Source: Chrysomallon squamiferum (Eukaryota; Mollusca; Gastropoda; Neomphalida; Peltospiridae). Taken from it: a DNA stretch of 64,000 nt. Numbering within the stretch: the stretch's first letter is position 1; each line of letters starts with the position of its first letter. This document shows positions 23,749-35,186 of the stretch, one piece after another. Below the pieces are notes generated by a model. That model saw only the letters and a program-made list of their open reading frames with translations, was not told the origin of the DNA and did no database searches. The DNA is taken from positions 1,712,167 through 1,776,166 of the forward strand of contig CM022665.1 in the NCBI GenBank assembly GCA_012295275.1. The letters are read 5' to 3'. A program made the position numbers and the translations under genes.

Positions 23749-23780
23749 TTTTACCAACTAATCAGTGTGGACTACATAAA
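23682..23780 (-). CDS. First coding exon of the sushi gene
   Basis: The coding part (23748 down to 23682) is a signal peptide plus GS. An ATTATTACAG acceptor at 23781 places 32 bases of 5' UTR in the same exon. I chose the ATG at 23748 because it is the first in frame; a second lies within the peptide at residue 11. The non-coding first exon probably lies upstream: a strong AAG/GTAAGA donor on this strand is at 24711-24713, and another (CAGG/GTAAGA) is near 23933. Confidence 0.75.
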
Positions 23781-25330
23781 CTGTAATAATTAAAACGAAT
23801 TTTAAAATTAAAATATAATAAAGTTGTTTAATCACACACACACAACACCGTAACAAGCTGTAATTCATTTATAACTATCAGCAATTTAGAAAATTATACA
23901 TGATAATCTTAAAATAGTTATAAGATGATCTTACCCTGTGTGATGATATGTGTTCTTTTGAAAATAAAAAAATACCTTAGCTAATAGTCAATAGGTAACT
24001 ACATGCTGTTTTGGTTCATGCAATTATTAATGTCCAAACTATCAAGTTCTTCTATGCAGATACATTAAAATTTAAAGCAAATTAATTGTGCTGTTATCCA
24101 TAAAAACAACAACACTGTATTATAAGTAGGCAGGTACATTTTAATTTGGTTCCTATAACTGACAATGTGCCAGCAAATTATTAAATTTTAAAATCTAACA
24201 TACTTTGAAATGAAATGAAATGACTACATCAGTCTCTTTCAACATCAGTATGAAAAGGTTTATTGTTAATACTATTATTATAATACTGTCAAAATAACAT
24301 TAATTCATCCACATTCACAATTAGTATTACTTAATTAGTTTTTGTTGTTGTTCGTTTGTTGTTAGTTTGTTTGGGTTTTTTGTTTATATATATTACATAC
24401 ACTTATTGTGACTTAATCAAGTTAATGAATTATTATTATACAATAAAATATAAATTACATCTTATTTGTACTTTTATACAGAGTAATGTGTTTGCGTATG
24501 TGTGTGATAGGCATTAAATATTAATAAAAAGGATTAAAAACAGCAGTAATTATAAATATATAAATTGCTGTTAATGATGACAGTAGAAAAATAAACTTCA
24601 AGACAAGATAATTATGAGATAAATCACGATGACCGACTCAATGAAAATGATGAAAAAAAGTATGGCTCTGAAACGTTATATTAACAATTTCTCTTATAAA
24701 TGTTCTTCTTACCTTAAGGTACAAGTCGGAATTTAAATAAACTAAAGAAAATTTGAATTAAAGATGGAAAGTTTAGTTACTTCATAACAATGTCAACAAA
24801 ACAAATATTTAGAGGTAGCCATTTTCTAATTTGACGTCATTACGGCACTGCGCATGAGTGGAAGCGCCGAGAACAATAATTATTGGAAATAATCTTAAAG
24901 TGTAAATAGAAAGTACGAATACTGCTATACATTTTTATTTGTTTATACATGAATGTCATTAGTTAACAGCAGAGTTGTAATAATGGCCTTTTATCAGCAT
25001 ATAACATACACTATGCGTAACTGTCAAAGGGAATGTTTTTCTAGTGCACGTTCAGATTAACAAACAGTTAGTGAGTTACAAAGTAACAAAAATATGAAAG
25101 ACATAAAAATCATTATTTCAGTATCTGTCCTGCTATTATTGTGCATGACAGTGCAGAATTAATAAATTAATGTTTGATATTATTTTTATAAAGCAATTAC
25201 GTAAAAAGAAGAAATGTATTAATTAGTTTAATGACAGCATAAGGAGCCAATGTCAATTTTAAAATCTAAATCAAATTAATATTTTTAATCGGTTAATCAT
25301 ATGGGTTGAGGCTGGTGCTTGTTTTCAACA
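23781..25330. other. Head-to-head intergenic region with a shared promoter
   Basis: This region separates the start codons of the minus-strand sushi gene and plus-strand B4GAT1. It probably holds the non-coding first exons of both. The part from 23781 to 24700 is AT-rich intron-like sequence without an ORF of note. Motifs that look like a promoter cluster around 24818-24860. Confidence 0.6.
24818..24856. promoter_or_regulatory. Putative bidirectional promoter: YY1-like, CRE and NRF1-like sites
   Basis: Within 39 bases lie GCCATTTT (YY1-like, 24818-24825), the perfect palindrome TGACGTCA (CRE, 24832-24839) and TGCGCATG (NRF1-like half site, 24849-24856). It is one of the few CpG-containing patches in this AT-rich region. 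It sits about 100 bases upstream of a strong minus-strand donor at 24711-24713 and about 480 bases before the B4GAT1 ATG. No TATA box is convincing in such AT-rich DNA. Confidence 0.55.
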
Positions 25331-26924
25331 ATGAGATTTCGACGTTCATTAAAATCACATAAGTTTGGAAAAGTGATAGTTATTTTGGTATTACTAGTCA
25401 TATTTCTTCAGATCATCCATATGATTATGATAGCACGTTTTGAAGCAAAAGAACTACAAGGGAAGAAAACGGTGCCTTACCGACATGATCAAAGCCAGTC
25501 AGTCAATGGTTTAATTAGACAGATGGAAAGACGGATAGAGAATTCTTACAGATTGGATAACAGTGGTACATACCATATGATTGAAAACATTGTGAAACCT
25601 ACTCAAGACTGGTCTTCTGAAGACAACAAGTTATCTATTATTACTCAGTGTTCTTCAAATCATCTTCACTATCTTGTTCCATTGACAAAACGATGGGATG
25701 GCCCTGTGTCAGTTTCAGTATTCACATTTGACAAAGACATCAGCAATGCTCTGAATAGTATAGCATACTATCACTTGTGTTTCAAACAGATACAACAGAC
25801 AACATATTTTCATTTAGTTTACCCAATCAACAGAACACCTGTGATAACTACAGATAATAAGTCATTTGAACAAAACTGTGAAAAAATGTTAAATTTGAAG
25901 GAGACTTTTCTTATCAATTATGATAATGAAGGAATTCTCTATCCTCATAATCTGTTGCGTAATTTAGCTATCCGACATTCTGTAACACGCTATGTTTTGA
26001 TGACTGACATAGACATGCTTCCATCAGTAAATCTGAAAAATAATTTTCATTCTTTAGTGAATCTACTTGAAACTTCAGGAATTCAAACAATGAAAACTGC
26101 ATTTGTTTTACCAGCATTTGAAGCTAAATATGACATTGATATTCCATCTGACAAAAAAGAATTAATAGCCCAGTGGGACAGAGGCACTGTAAGGCCATTT
26201 TATAAGATGGCTTGTTGGAAATGCCAGAAATACACAAAATATGACAAGTGGAAAATGCTGGAATCAAAAGCTAATTTAGAGGTTGCTTATTCTCTGACTT
26301 GGAAAGATCCTTGGGAACCTTTTTTCATTGGTGATAGGTCTTTTCCCCTTTATGATGAAAGATTCAAGCAGTATGGTTTCAACAGAATTAGTCAGGTTTG
26401 TTTCACAACTGTACATTGGAAAAGTAAATGCTTGTTTTCGTTATATTCTTCCATTTTGTCACTTTTTTTAAAGAATCATCTTTATCACATTTTCTTTTTA
26501 CCAATGCAGAGTAAAAGATATTGATGTTTTTCATACTGTTTGATGTACTAATTTGTTTTAACTTTATAAAGTAATTTTAAAAACTTGAAATTTCAGTTTG
26601 CTTACAACTAGAATTAGATTTGAATATTCCCAAAATACGCTGATGGCTACTGATTAAACTTATTCTAAACGTAAGATTTTCATCTTTGTTAAATAAAACA
26701 TGAATATCATTGCATCATTTATTTTTCAGGTTTGTGAAATGCATATAGCTGGGATAAATTTTGCTGTGTTAAACAATGCTTTTCTTGTACACCATGGGTT
26801 TAAAGAACCAGATAAATTTCACAAAACAAAAGAAGATGAGTTGAACAGAAACCGACTGTTATTCCGACAGTTCAAAGAAGAATTAAAAGTGAAATATCCA
26901 GATTCTAGTAGAAGATGCTACTAA
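25331..26924 (+). CDS. B4GAT1: Beta-1,4-glucuronyltransferase 1 (GT49 family)
   Basis: Exons 25331-26395 and 26730-26924 encode 419 residues, close to the usual length of about 415. B4GAT1 adds beta-1,4-linked glucuronic acid to xylose and so primes LARGE for building matriglycan on alpha-dystroglycan, in the Golgi. The sequence shows a type II topology: a short basic N-terminus ([14 protein letters not shown]), a membrane anchor at about residues 15-36 and a luminal domain. The metal-binding DxD is DID at residues 226-228 in [10 protein letters not shown], at the position expected from the human enzyme. The end ([14 protein letters not shown], then SSRRC) closely matches the family C-terminus. 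The ATG at 25331 is the first in frame. The 334-base intron is phase 0. The gene is head-to-head with the sushi gene. Confidence 0.97.
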
Positions 26925-27576
26925 AACTCCAAATAATTATGTTTAAATTTTTTTTTTGAAAATATGAACAGAAATATATATTTATTCGAAACCTGAAAAC
27001 AGATCATGTAGTAAAGGCATGATCATAGCAGATACCATGTTAAATAACAGAAACTGAGAAGTATGACTTCCCTTGTGCCAGTCTTCCAGATGCTTTTATT
27101 TTGCACAGTGAAATACCATCACACTGTTTCAGACATAAGATGGTACATTTTAATTGTACCATTTATTATTTATTGAGGAGCAGTTCTGTTTTCATTTGTG
27201 ATGTAAAATAATTCACGATTTTTACTGAATGTTTTGTACTTTTATAGCTTAAGTAAAATTGGAAGAAAATCTCAGCATATTGCATTGTTTTAATGTTTTA
27301 ATCAACTGAAAACAGATGATGTTATTTATGCTTTTGTTTTATATTTTAATTTATTTATCCTGCTTGAAAGAATTATGCCAAATAATAATTTTAAAAAATG
27401 GCCAAGTATTACCTGTGTGTGTAAGATGAAACATGAGACAAAACAAATGTAATGCTTGCTGGATTTATTAAGTAAATTGTTAGATAAACTTGAGTATTGC
27501 TGGAATATATATTTTTTAATTTATGTTGTATGACAGTAAAACTAAGCTGTCTTAGATATCAGTATTGTATTTAATG

Positions 27577-27582
27577 AATAAA
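27577..27582 (+). terminator. Candidate B4GAT1 polyadenylation signal
   Basis: An AATAAA lies about 650 bases after the B4GAT1 stop codon. Other AATAAA motifs are frequent in this AT-rich DNA, so the choice is tentative. Confidence 0.3.
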
Positions 27583-29089
27583 ATGAAAGAAAGAACTCAC
27601 ATTAAATCTAACACATCAGTTGCATCCCTTCCAGATTCACTGTTATTTGACAGATGTTCATTCTAAGGTGTTGGTATCTTGTTAAGTCAGACTGACAATG
27701 CTTATGTGTCCAATTAAATATTTGGTTAGATTATTTGATAAATGCAACTGCTAGGTCATATTCCCAGAACTTTCACTTTATCAAAATGTTTGCACAATTA
27801 ACCATCAGCTCCAATATGTATTTTTAGCAGTTGCTTTTTTTTTCCCTCCTTTCTTTCCAATGTGCATTTTTGAAGTTGTTGTCGGATAGTTCAACTAACC
27901 ATGTGTATTTTGATTTTGTACTGAAGTGCATAATTTTCTATTATTTCCATTAAGCTTCATTGTCATTCTATCAAAATTTTATTATTTTCAATTTAATCCT
28001 GGAATGTCAGGTTTAAAAACATATTTCATTGTTTATCTGATGTCAAGTATACAATGATAATACTCTATGATTTTCAATTTGCAGCTTCTTATTATGCAAA
28101 AGGAAATAAAAATGTATGTATTTACACATCAACACAGAACGAGTAGAGAAAACTAAATAAACTATGTAGACATACTGATAAAGAGAAATGGAGAAAAGGA
28201 TAACTCAGTGAAACAACAACAACTTGTTATCAACTTTATTTGTGTTGAAATAAACATTTGCCTGAGGAATGATCCCCTTACAATTAATAATTTACTAAAC
28301 ATGAATAAACAGCAGAAAATTCCAGTTCCATTACGTCCACAATGGGTTACTTGTCAACTATTTGTGACAGAATATCCAGAATCTTAAAAATAAATCATCA
28401 CCATAATACAGAATATTTAAACTTGTGGGTTAGATTGTGGCAGTACATTCCAGTGATTTCCTTTCAAAATGAGTGGCTACAATCATTTTAAAACTACATG
28501 TTTTTTCTCAGAAGGTAACTTCCAGAAGTATTTTTAAAGTGAAAGTATTTTTGAAAATATTTGAATAATTTGAATTTTCACCTTTTCCGTAACAAAAATT
28601 ATGCTGTTGACTGTAGTTTTTAAAATGAAATTTAAATAATAATTCAGTTAATTAAAAATGTATTAATCATTACAGACTAAATGGTAATTCTGAAAATATA
28701 ATCATTGACAGCATTCACACTGTGGACAATAACAGAATCAAATGGGGAAGACATTTTGTAAAAACATCTAATATTAAGAGTTATATTTTACAAAAACTAA
28801 TAGTAATATTACAACAAACTCAAATACTATTTAACTTAAGTTTTACATGCACTTTTAACATTTTCTAAATTGACAAAAACGAAAAACAAAATTATTTTGT
28901 GAATAAGAATTTACTGTTCTTTACTTTCCATTAAAATAATGAATTATTATCTCTTAAAATAAAATAAATTTGAAAAAAAAGAAAGAATTTAAAACAATTT
29001 AATGTTTTATTTTCACTTTTGATGTGGCAGATTTTCAAATGATACTGAGTAAATAGAAACCATTTTTCATTTATTTTAAAACGTTTACA

Positions 29090-29120
<31 letters not shown>

Positions 29121-31938
29121 ATCTTGTCTCATTTGAGCTGTTAGTATGAGAGGAGAGAAAAAAATTGTACTACTATTATGCTGAATTGCAGTGCAGTGGA
29201 GACAGATGTGATCTTGTAAGATACATGCTAATTATCGATATTTTCTTTATTAACATCAATTTGTTAAATTCTTGCCAAATTGTATCGGTATAAAATGAAA
29301 AAACTAACTTTTCAAATCTGAACAGGAATTTTAATGTAAGCTAACAAAGCAACAAATGTAAACAAAAAAACACAAACCGTCAACTTTTAAAAATTACAAG
29401 TAACATTTTGAAAAAAAGATAACTCACACATATACAGAAATACTGTGCAATACAAACATTTCTGCACACTGTAAAGGCTCATGTTTAATAAAATATGTAC
29501 ATTCAACAAAGAAAGAAAGAAAAAGACACCTAGCAAATACAATTCAGCAGTGTTGAAAATGGTAGTTACAAAACAAGTGGCCTTCCAGTAAAGAAACATT
29601 TTTTTTTTTCAGATTCAAAGACTAAGGCACAACTTGAATTACTGCTTTACTTCAGTCAAGTTATAATGCACTTCATAAAGCACTGTAATAATTTCAAAAG
29701 ATATGCGAGTTCTTCAGTTACAGTTTCAATTCATATTTACTGTACAAATCACTTTTCACAGGGCAATGGATTGTTAATATATTTATAGTAAAATAAAGAA
29801 AGATATAGAATCCCACTTTTTTGGATGTAATGATCCATTATTTGCACCATGTTTAAAAACAATCAAAGCAACAGAACACTGTTTCCCGATATAGAATTTT
29901 CAATAATAATCCAGTGTTTAAAAGAAGGAAAAATGAACATCAGTTCAGGTATCTGAACTTAACAAAGCTGACTGATAAACATAAATGTTAAAAATTAGTT
30001 GAATGAGACAAATACGAGTGAAAAGAAGTTGTAAAAATAATGTTATTTTCATTGAAAACAATAAAAGATTGATCATCACATACAACAGTTTAATCAATCT
30101 TAATACCAACCTCATCTGGACTAAATGTAAATGTATGATGAATTAAAATTAGTCTGAGCAAGCTAGGCTTAGGGAAGGGAAAGAATATATATACACCCCC
30201 ATAATTATATCCCAATATTATGGAGTATTAAACTGAATATATGTAACTTGGATAACAAATAAAAATTATCCACTTAATTCAAATTTACAAAACTCTCCAG
30301 ATCCTGAACATTTAATCCTACTAATTTAGCAGTAATTAAAATATCAGGAAAAGCAGCAGCATTTTAAATCAGTGGACATGAAGTGGTTACAATGTGGTAT
30401 CACTTTTAAAAAAAACACCTGTTTAATATATAATTAAAAAAAAATAATAATAATAACTAAAAATAGGTCTCTATAGAAACTTAAGATCTGACCTGTCCTC
30501 TAGAAGTATGAAATGAGGTATGCAGTAACAATCACATAATTATAAAAAAACAAAAAACAAACCAAACACATATTTGATTTCTAAAGGTTATTACACATAT
30601 TGTTAAAAATTTGTGGAACTATACCATCTCCAAGCTAAAAACTAAATTTGTAATTATCTTAAGGTAATGTTGCACTTCCCCAAATAAAGTTGAGGCTGTA
30701 GCAATCATGTAAAATGATCTGAGGATACAAGAAACAAACACCATTAACAGTTGTAATATTTTCCGAATAGTTTTATTTTTACATGATGTCTGGATTTAAA
30801 TGAATACTGAAAGAAAATCCACAATTCTGTAATATGTCTGTGGAGTTCAGAATTCTAAATAAGAATGGTTTATTTTGAAAAAGATTTCCAATAACAGCGT
30901 AATGCTTTATTTAGATATATTTGGTGAAATTACAAGCATTAAGGGGCTGCAACTCCTCATTTTCCCTTTACACAACCAGCCAGCTTCTGTATGTTTAGAA
31001 TGAAAAAATTAATTCAAATATTTAAAAAGAAAGAAAAATTAAACATATAGGTCTTATTATTTAATTTTTATTTTTTTTTTATTTTTATAAAAATGAAACA
31101 TATGGCACATTAAAAAAATAATAATAATAATTTAAAAGGAAATTAAAAAAACATTGGTTCCAGGTTTTTTCTTTATATATTACAAATTAAATGGTGCTTA
31201 TAAATTATTTCAACAAAGGCTGGATTTCCTACTATATTTGGATTCACAATTCCGTATATAAATATGAAATAATTTATCAGTAAAAATGTTGTGTACTTTC
31301 TTGGTTTAAACTTGTTACCTGAGATACTTAATGTTTTACTTCTGTTGTGGTCATTTGTTTTTAGATCAGAATTTGGGAAACATTCTTAATGAAAATTAAA
31401 TAACAAATATTTTCTGAGATGTGCTAAAATTCCTTGTAGGTAACACCATGATTACAGCCAATTTCCTGCAATATCTGCCTATCTAGTTGGTTGCTAGTTA
31501 ATATTACATAAGTTTCAAACTATTCTGAATCAGGTTTACCTTTAACAATATCTATTTCATTACAAAGATGTTCTGAAGAGATCATTTATGATATGTTAAC
31601 TGTATGAAGTATAAACCAGTATTGTTAAATTTCTAACACAACGGTCACATGGTCACAAAACAATCTGCTTTGCTGCCTAGTAGTACTGGTAACCACAGTT
31701 TTTGAAAACATGATTGAGGTTTAAAAAATAATAAAAATGAAAAAAGAAAAAGAAAAATCTATTTTACAGTTATGTACAAAAAAAATAAAATAAAATAAAC
31801 ATTAAAAAAAATGTTATAAATAATATTTTTATACTGCAGAAGCAATTTACCCATTTTGTTTTAGTTAATGACCAACTTTCTGAGAGACAGAGATAACAAT
31901 TAAGTTAGCCAGATGCAAGGAAATACCTGCATTTTATC

Positions 31939-31982
31939 AATTCCCCCTTCCATCTTTACCAATTCCCCCTTCCATCTTTACC
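31939..31982. repeat. 22-base tandem duplication
   Basis: Two perfect adjacent copies of a unit beginning AATTCCCCCTTCC and ending TCTTTACC stand out as C/T-rich in an AT-rich region downstream of the PPP1R14 stop codon. Confidence 0.9.
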
Positions 31983-32585
31983 CTGCTATTAGTCTGAAAC
32001 AGTTTGCCATTTTCATTTCCTTTTTTCTTCAGTTAGAAACTTTAAAGTATTTCCTATCTGATATTATATGTATTTGTGACTGATATATATAATGTACATG
32101 TCTATATAAATATACAAGTAGATAAAATAACTGTCTATTTAACTAACAAATTCAACACACAACTTTTTGTTAATGAATATACACAAGCGAACAAAAGAAC
32201 TTGTGGTTTCAATATGAAGGGGAAGTAACTTGTATCGAACTGGTGATTAAAATGTTAAAAAGTTCTAAAATCAGTAATGTACAGATTTAAAACGTCCACA
32301 CACACAAAGATGTCACTGGACAAAACAAACTTTATACTGAAATGTAGTCCAGCATGTTTAATACTGTTCTACAAGATCTGAAGGATAACAAAGTGTACAT
32401 GTACAACATAATATCAGAGTATGATGATACATCATGGACATAATGCTTAACCAGTAATGATGATGATGACAACAGCGATGATCAGTACGTGGCTCAAACA
32501 CCAGTGTTTGATGATGAGGCAGTCTGGATTCTGTGATACAGCACACTCATCCACACATGAGCAAATGGGAAAAATGGTTGCTATA

Positions 32586-35148
32586 TTATAATGTCTTTGC
32601 CTTTTCCAATAATTCTTCAACAAATTCCTGAAAGAAGATAATAAATGATGTTGTTAATTTTCATTTAATTAACTATTATTTTGAATGTAATTTGAATTAA
32701 TTTACTTTTTGAACAGAAACAAAAAATAAAGTGTAAAAATTAAAATTTTAAATTTAAAGTGATAATAAAGATTTATTATTATATTATATATGTATGTATT
32801 TCAAAATTTAATTATTAAGTCATTTAGCTGATATACTTTATCAGTATATACAATAAACCTCTCACCATTACTTCTTCTCTGGGTTTGGGTACATCAGCTA
32901 AACAGTCCTAAAAAGACAATAACATAATTCAGTTATATTTGACATACAGTCACAAGAATAGAAGATACAATGAAATTTAGAAAAAAAATAAAAAATAAAA
33001 TTAAAAAGCAAGTAAAATTAATTTATTGTTCTAAAAAAAAAGAAAAAAAAAGTCAAAAACAAAATGGTACACAGACATAACATAATTAAGAAAACAATGC
33101 AACGAGTGCCTTCATCAACTATGTGAATGAACTCTGCTGGCATATAAAAATTTTGTTTTTGCTCAGAAGAACACTCAAGTCAATTTAAAAAATAATAATA
33201 ATAAAATTAAAATATATGTACTGCCAAGCAAAGTGGAAGACAAAATGAAAAGCAAATCAAAATTAAAGTATCCATTTCCTACATTCATTTTTTAAACCAT
33301 ATTTTTCAGCATGAGAAAATGCACACAACGTATTATAAACTGTAAATTAAAGAACCTTGAAAGGTTGTTAAAACTACTTTTTTCTATATAAACATTTTGT
33401 AAGGTGTTTCAAAAACACATCCATTCACTGATCTGAAAACTCAGATCATGACAAAACACATTTCTCTGTAAAGAGCACAAGCCACACAGTTTGTTTGTAC
33501 AACCTGTTTATAAAGCACTATCATCAAACAGACTCATCAAGTGTATTTGGTATCTGCTTACCTGGAAAGGTCCCAAGAGCCAATCAATATTGCTTATTGG
33601 CTAACTGGACAGATTGTCAGAACACTAACAATGGCCAGCTAGATTTCATGCAGGGCACAATAATAAAAGATTTGGACACACCCAAACTAATCTCACAACA
33701 TACAAACATAATATAGATTTTTCAGGCCTAGTTTGGTATATAACATCGACTGAATGCTTGTAACTATATTTTCTTTTAAATGTATCTTAATATTGTATTT
33801 TCTAAAGAGAGATGATTTATAAAATAATTTTGAAATCTTTTATTTTCTTATTTTTTTATTTTTTTTTAAGACCAATTTAAATTTATTTTCGTAAGCATGA
33901 TTTAACAATGAGGTGCACTATGGACAGAAAAAGAAAACTGTGTTTATTATTAGTAATAATTTCTTCTGTGTATAAAGCAAACACAAGAATATTGAAGTAT
34001 TTTATAACTTTTTATGTAGTTAATGTGTTCTGTAGTTATTATGAACATTATATAACTTTTTATTTAGTTATTGTGTTATGTAGTTATTATGAACATTATA
34101 TAACTTTTTATGTAGTTAATGTGTTCTGTAGTTATTATGAACATTATATAACTTTTTATTTAGTTATTGTTTATGTAGTTATTATGAACACTGCAACTGC
34201 TTGTAGGTTCATTTTATATAATCTCAACAAATGTTTCAAACACTGCACACAGAAACAACCTAAAAATAAATAAAAAGCAATTTCTAAACATGAAATAGGC
34301 TTTTCATATATTGATTAACATATATTAAAGTTCTTAATGAACAGAACTACTATAATTTAAAAATATTAAATCTATATAATTATAATATAGACAGGCGTGA
34401 GATTGGCTGCTTAAAATAAATCTGAAACCTGGTAAAGTGAAAATGGTGAGATCTGAATTCTGAATTTCATTCTATTTTAGGACTATTTTGGGACAAATCT
34501 GACTACTTTGCTTTTGCCAAACTTGTCACAAATACTATGACAGTTAATAACAACTCATCATGTACTGTAAGATCATATTGTTTCATCAATTTTTCCATAT
34601 CAGCACTTATATGCATTGTACAGCTTCCCCTAAATATGAAAATGCATTGCAATTATGTGTACTGATTATAAAACTAATTTAACATGGAATGGTATTAGAT
34701 GGTACAATCTAAATGTAAATGTCTACTGGAGCATAAGCTGTTCGTGACAGATAAACAATTCAAGACATATCACGTATAAAATCAATATATATCTACATCT
34801 GACAATATTGATCTGTAAACTATTTTGGGAAAATGATTTTGCGCATACCAGCTGCAACTTTATCTCCAACTAATTTTCTATACTGTCAGACAGTAAAACT
34901 GAATATGCAAGTTACTGGCATACTTAGACAAGAAACATTTGACTTATTCTTAAGTAGAGTGTTTCTATGTTACACAATTCTATTTTTGCTCAGTTTTATT
35001 TACTCTGTGGAAAGAACAAAGTCCACTGTAAAATTATTAATATAAATAACGTGTTCCAAGAAAAAGCCAGAATGATCCTTTTGTTTGCACTGGACTTTAA
35101 CCCAATCATCAAGTAATGCAAATCTTATTTGACTTCTTGAAGTCCGAC

Positions 35149-35186
<38 letters not shown>

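Larger units (their letters stand above)
26925..32585. other. AT-rich convergent region with 3' UTRs
   Basis: This stretch lies between the B4GAT1 stop and the PPP1R14 stop, which face each other. It shows only short chance ORFs. It probably contains about 0.65 kb of B4GAT1 3' UTR and a longer PPP1R14 3' UTR. It holds a T-run of about 25 near 29091-29115 and a 22-base tandem duplication at 31939-31982. Confidence 0.6.

Noticed and set aside
25319-25330. Upstream TTG start for B4GAT1 adding MFST
   Set aside because: Non-ATG starts are not expected in this gene, and the ATG at 25331 directly precedes the basic leader and membrane anchor.
26396-26524. Read-through C-terminus of B4GAT1 after RISQ
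   Set aside because: The conserved C-terminus is encoded by the exon at 26730. The read-through is intron with a standard GT donor.
33908-34273. 121-codon ORF with a 16-residue repeat
   Set aside because: It is produced by a 48-base non-coding minisatellite in an intron of PPP1R14. There is no splice context and its composition is that of AT-rich DNA.
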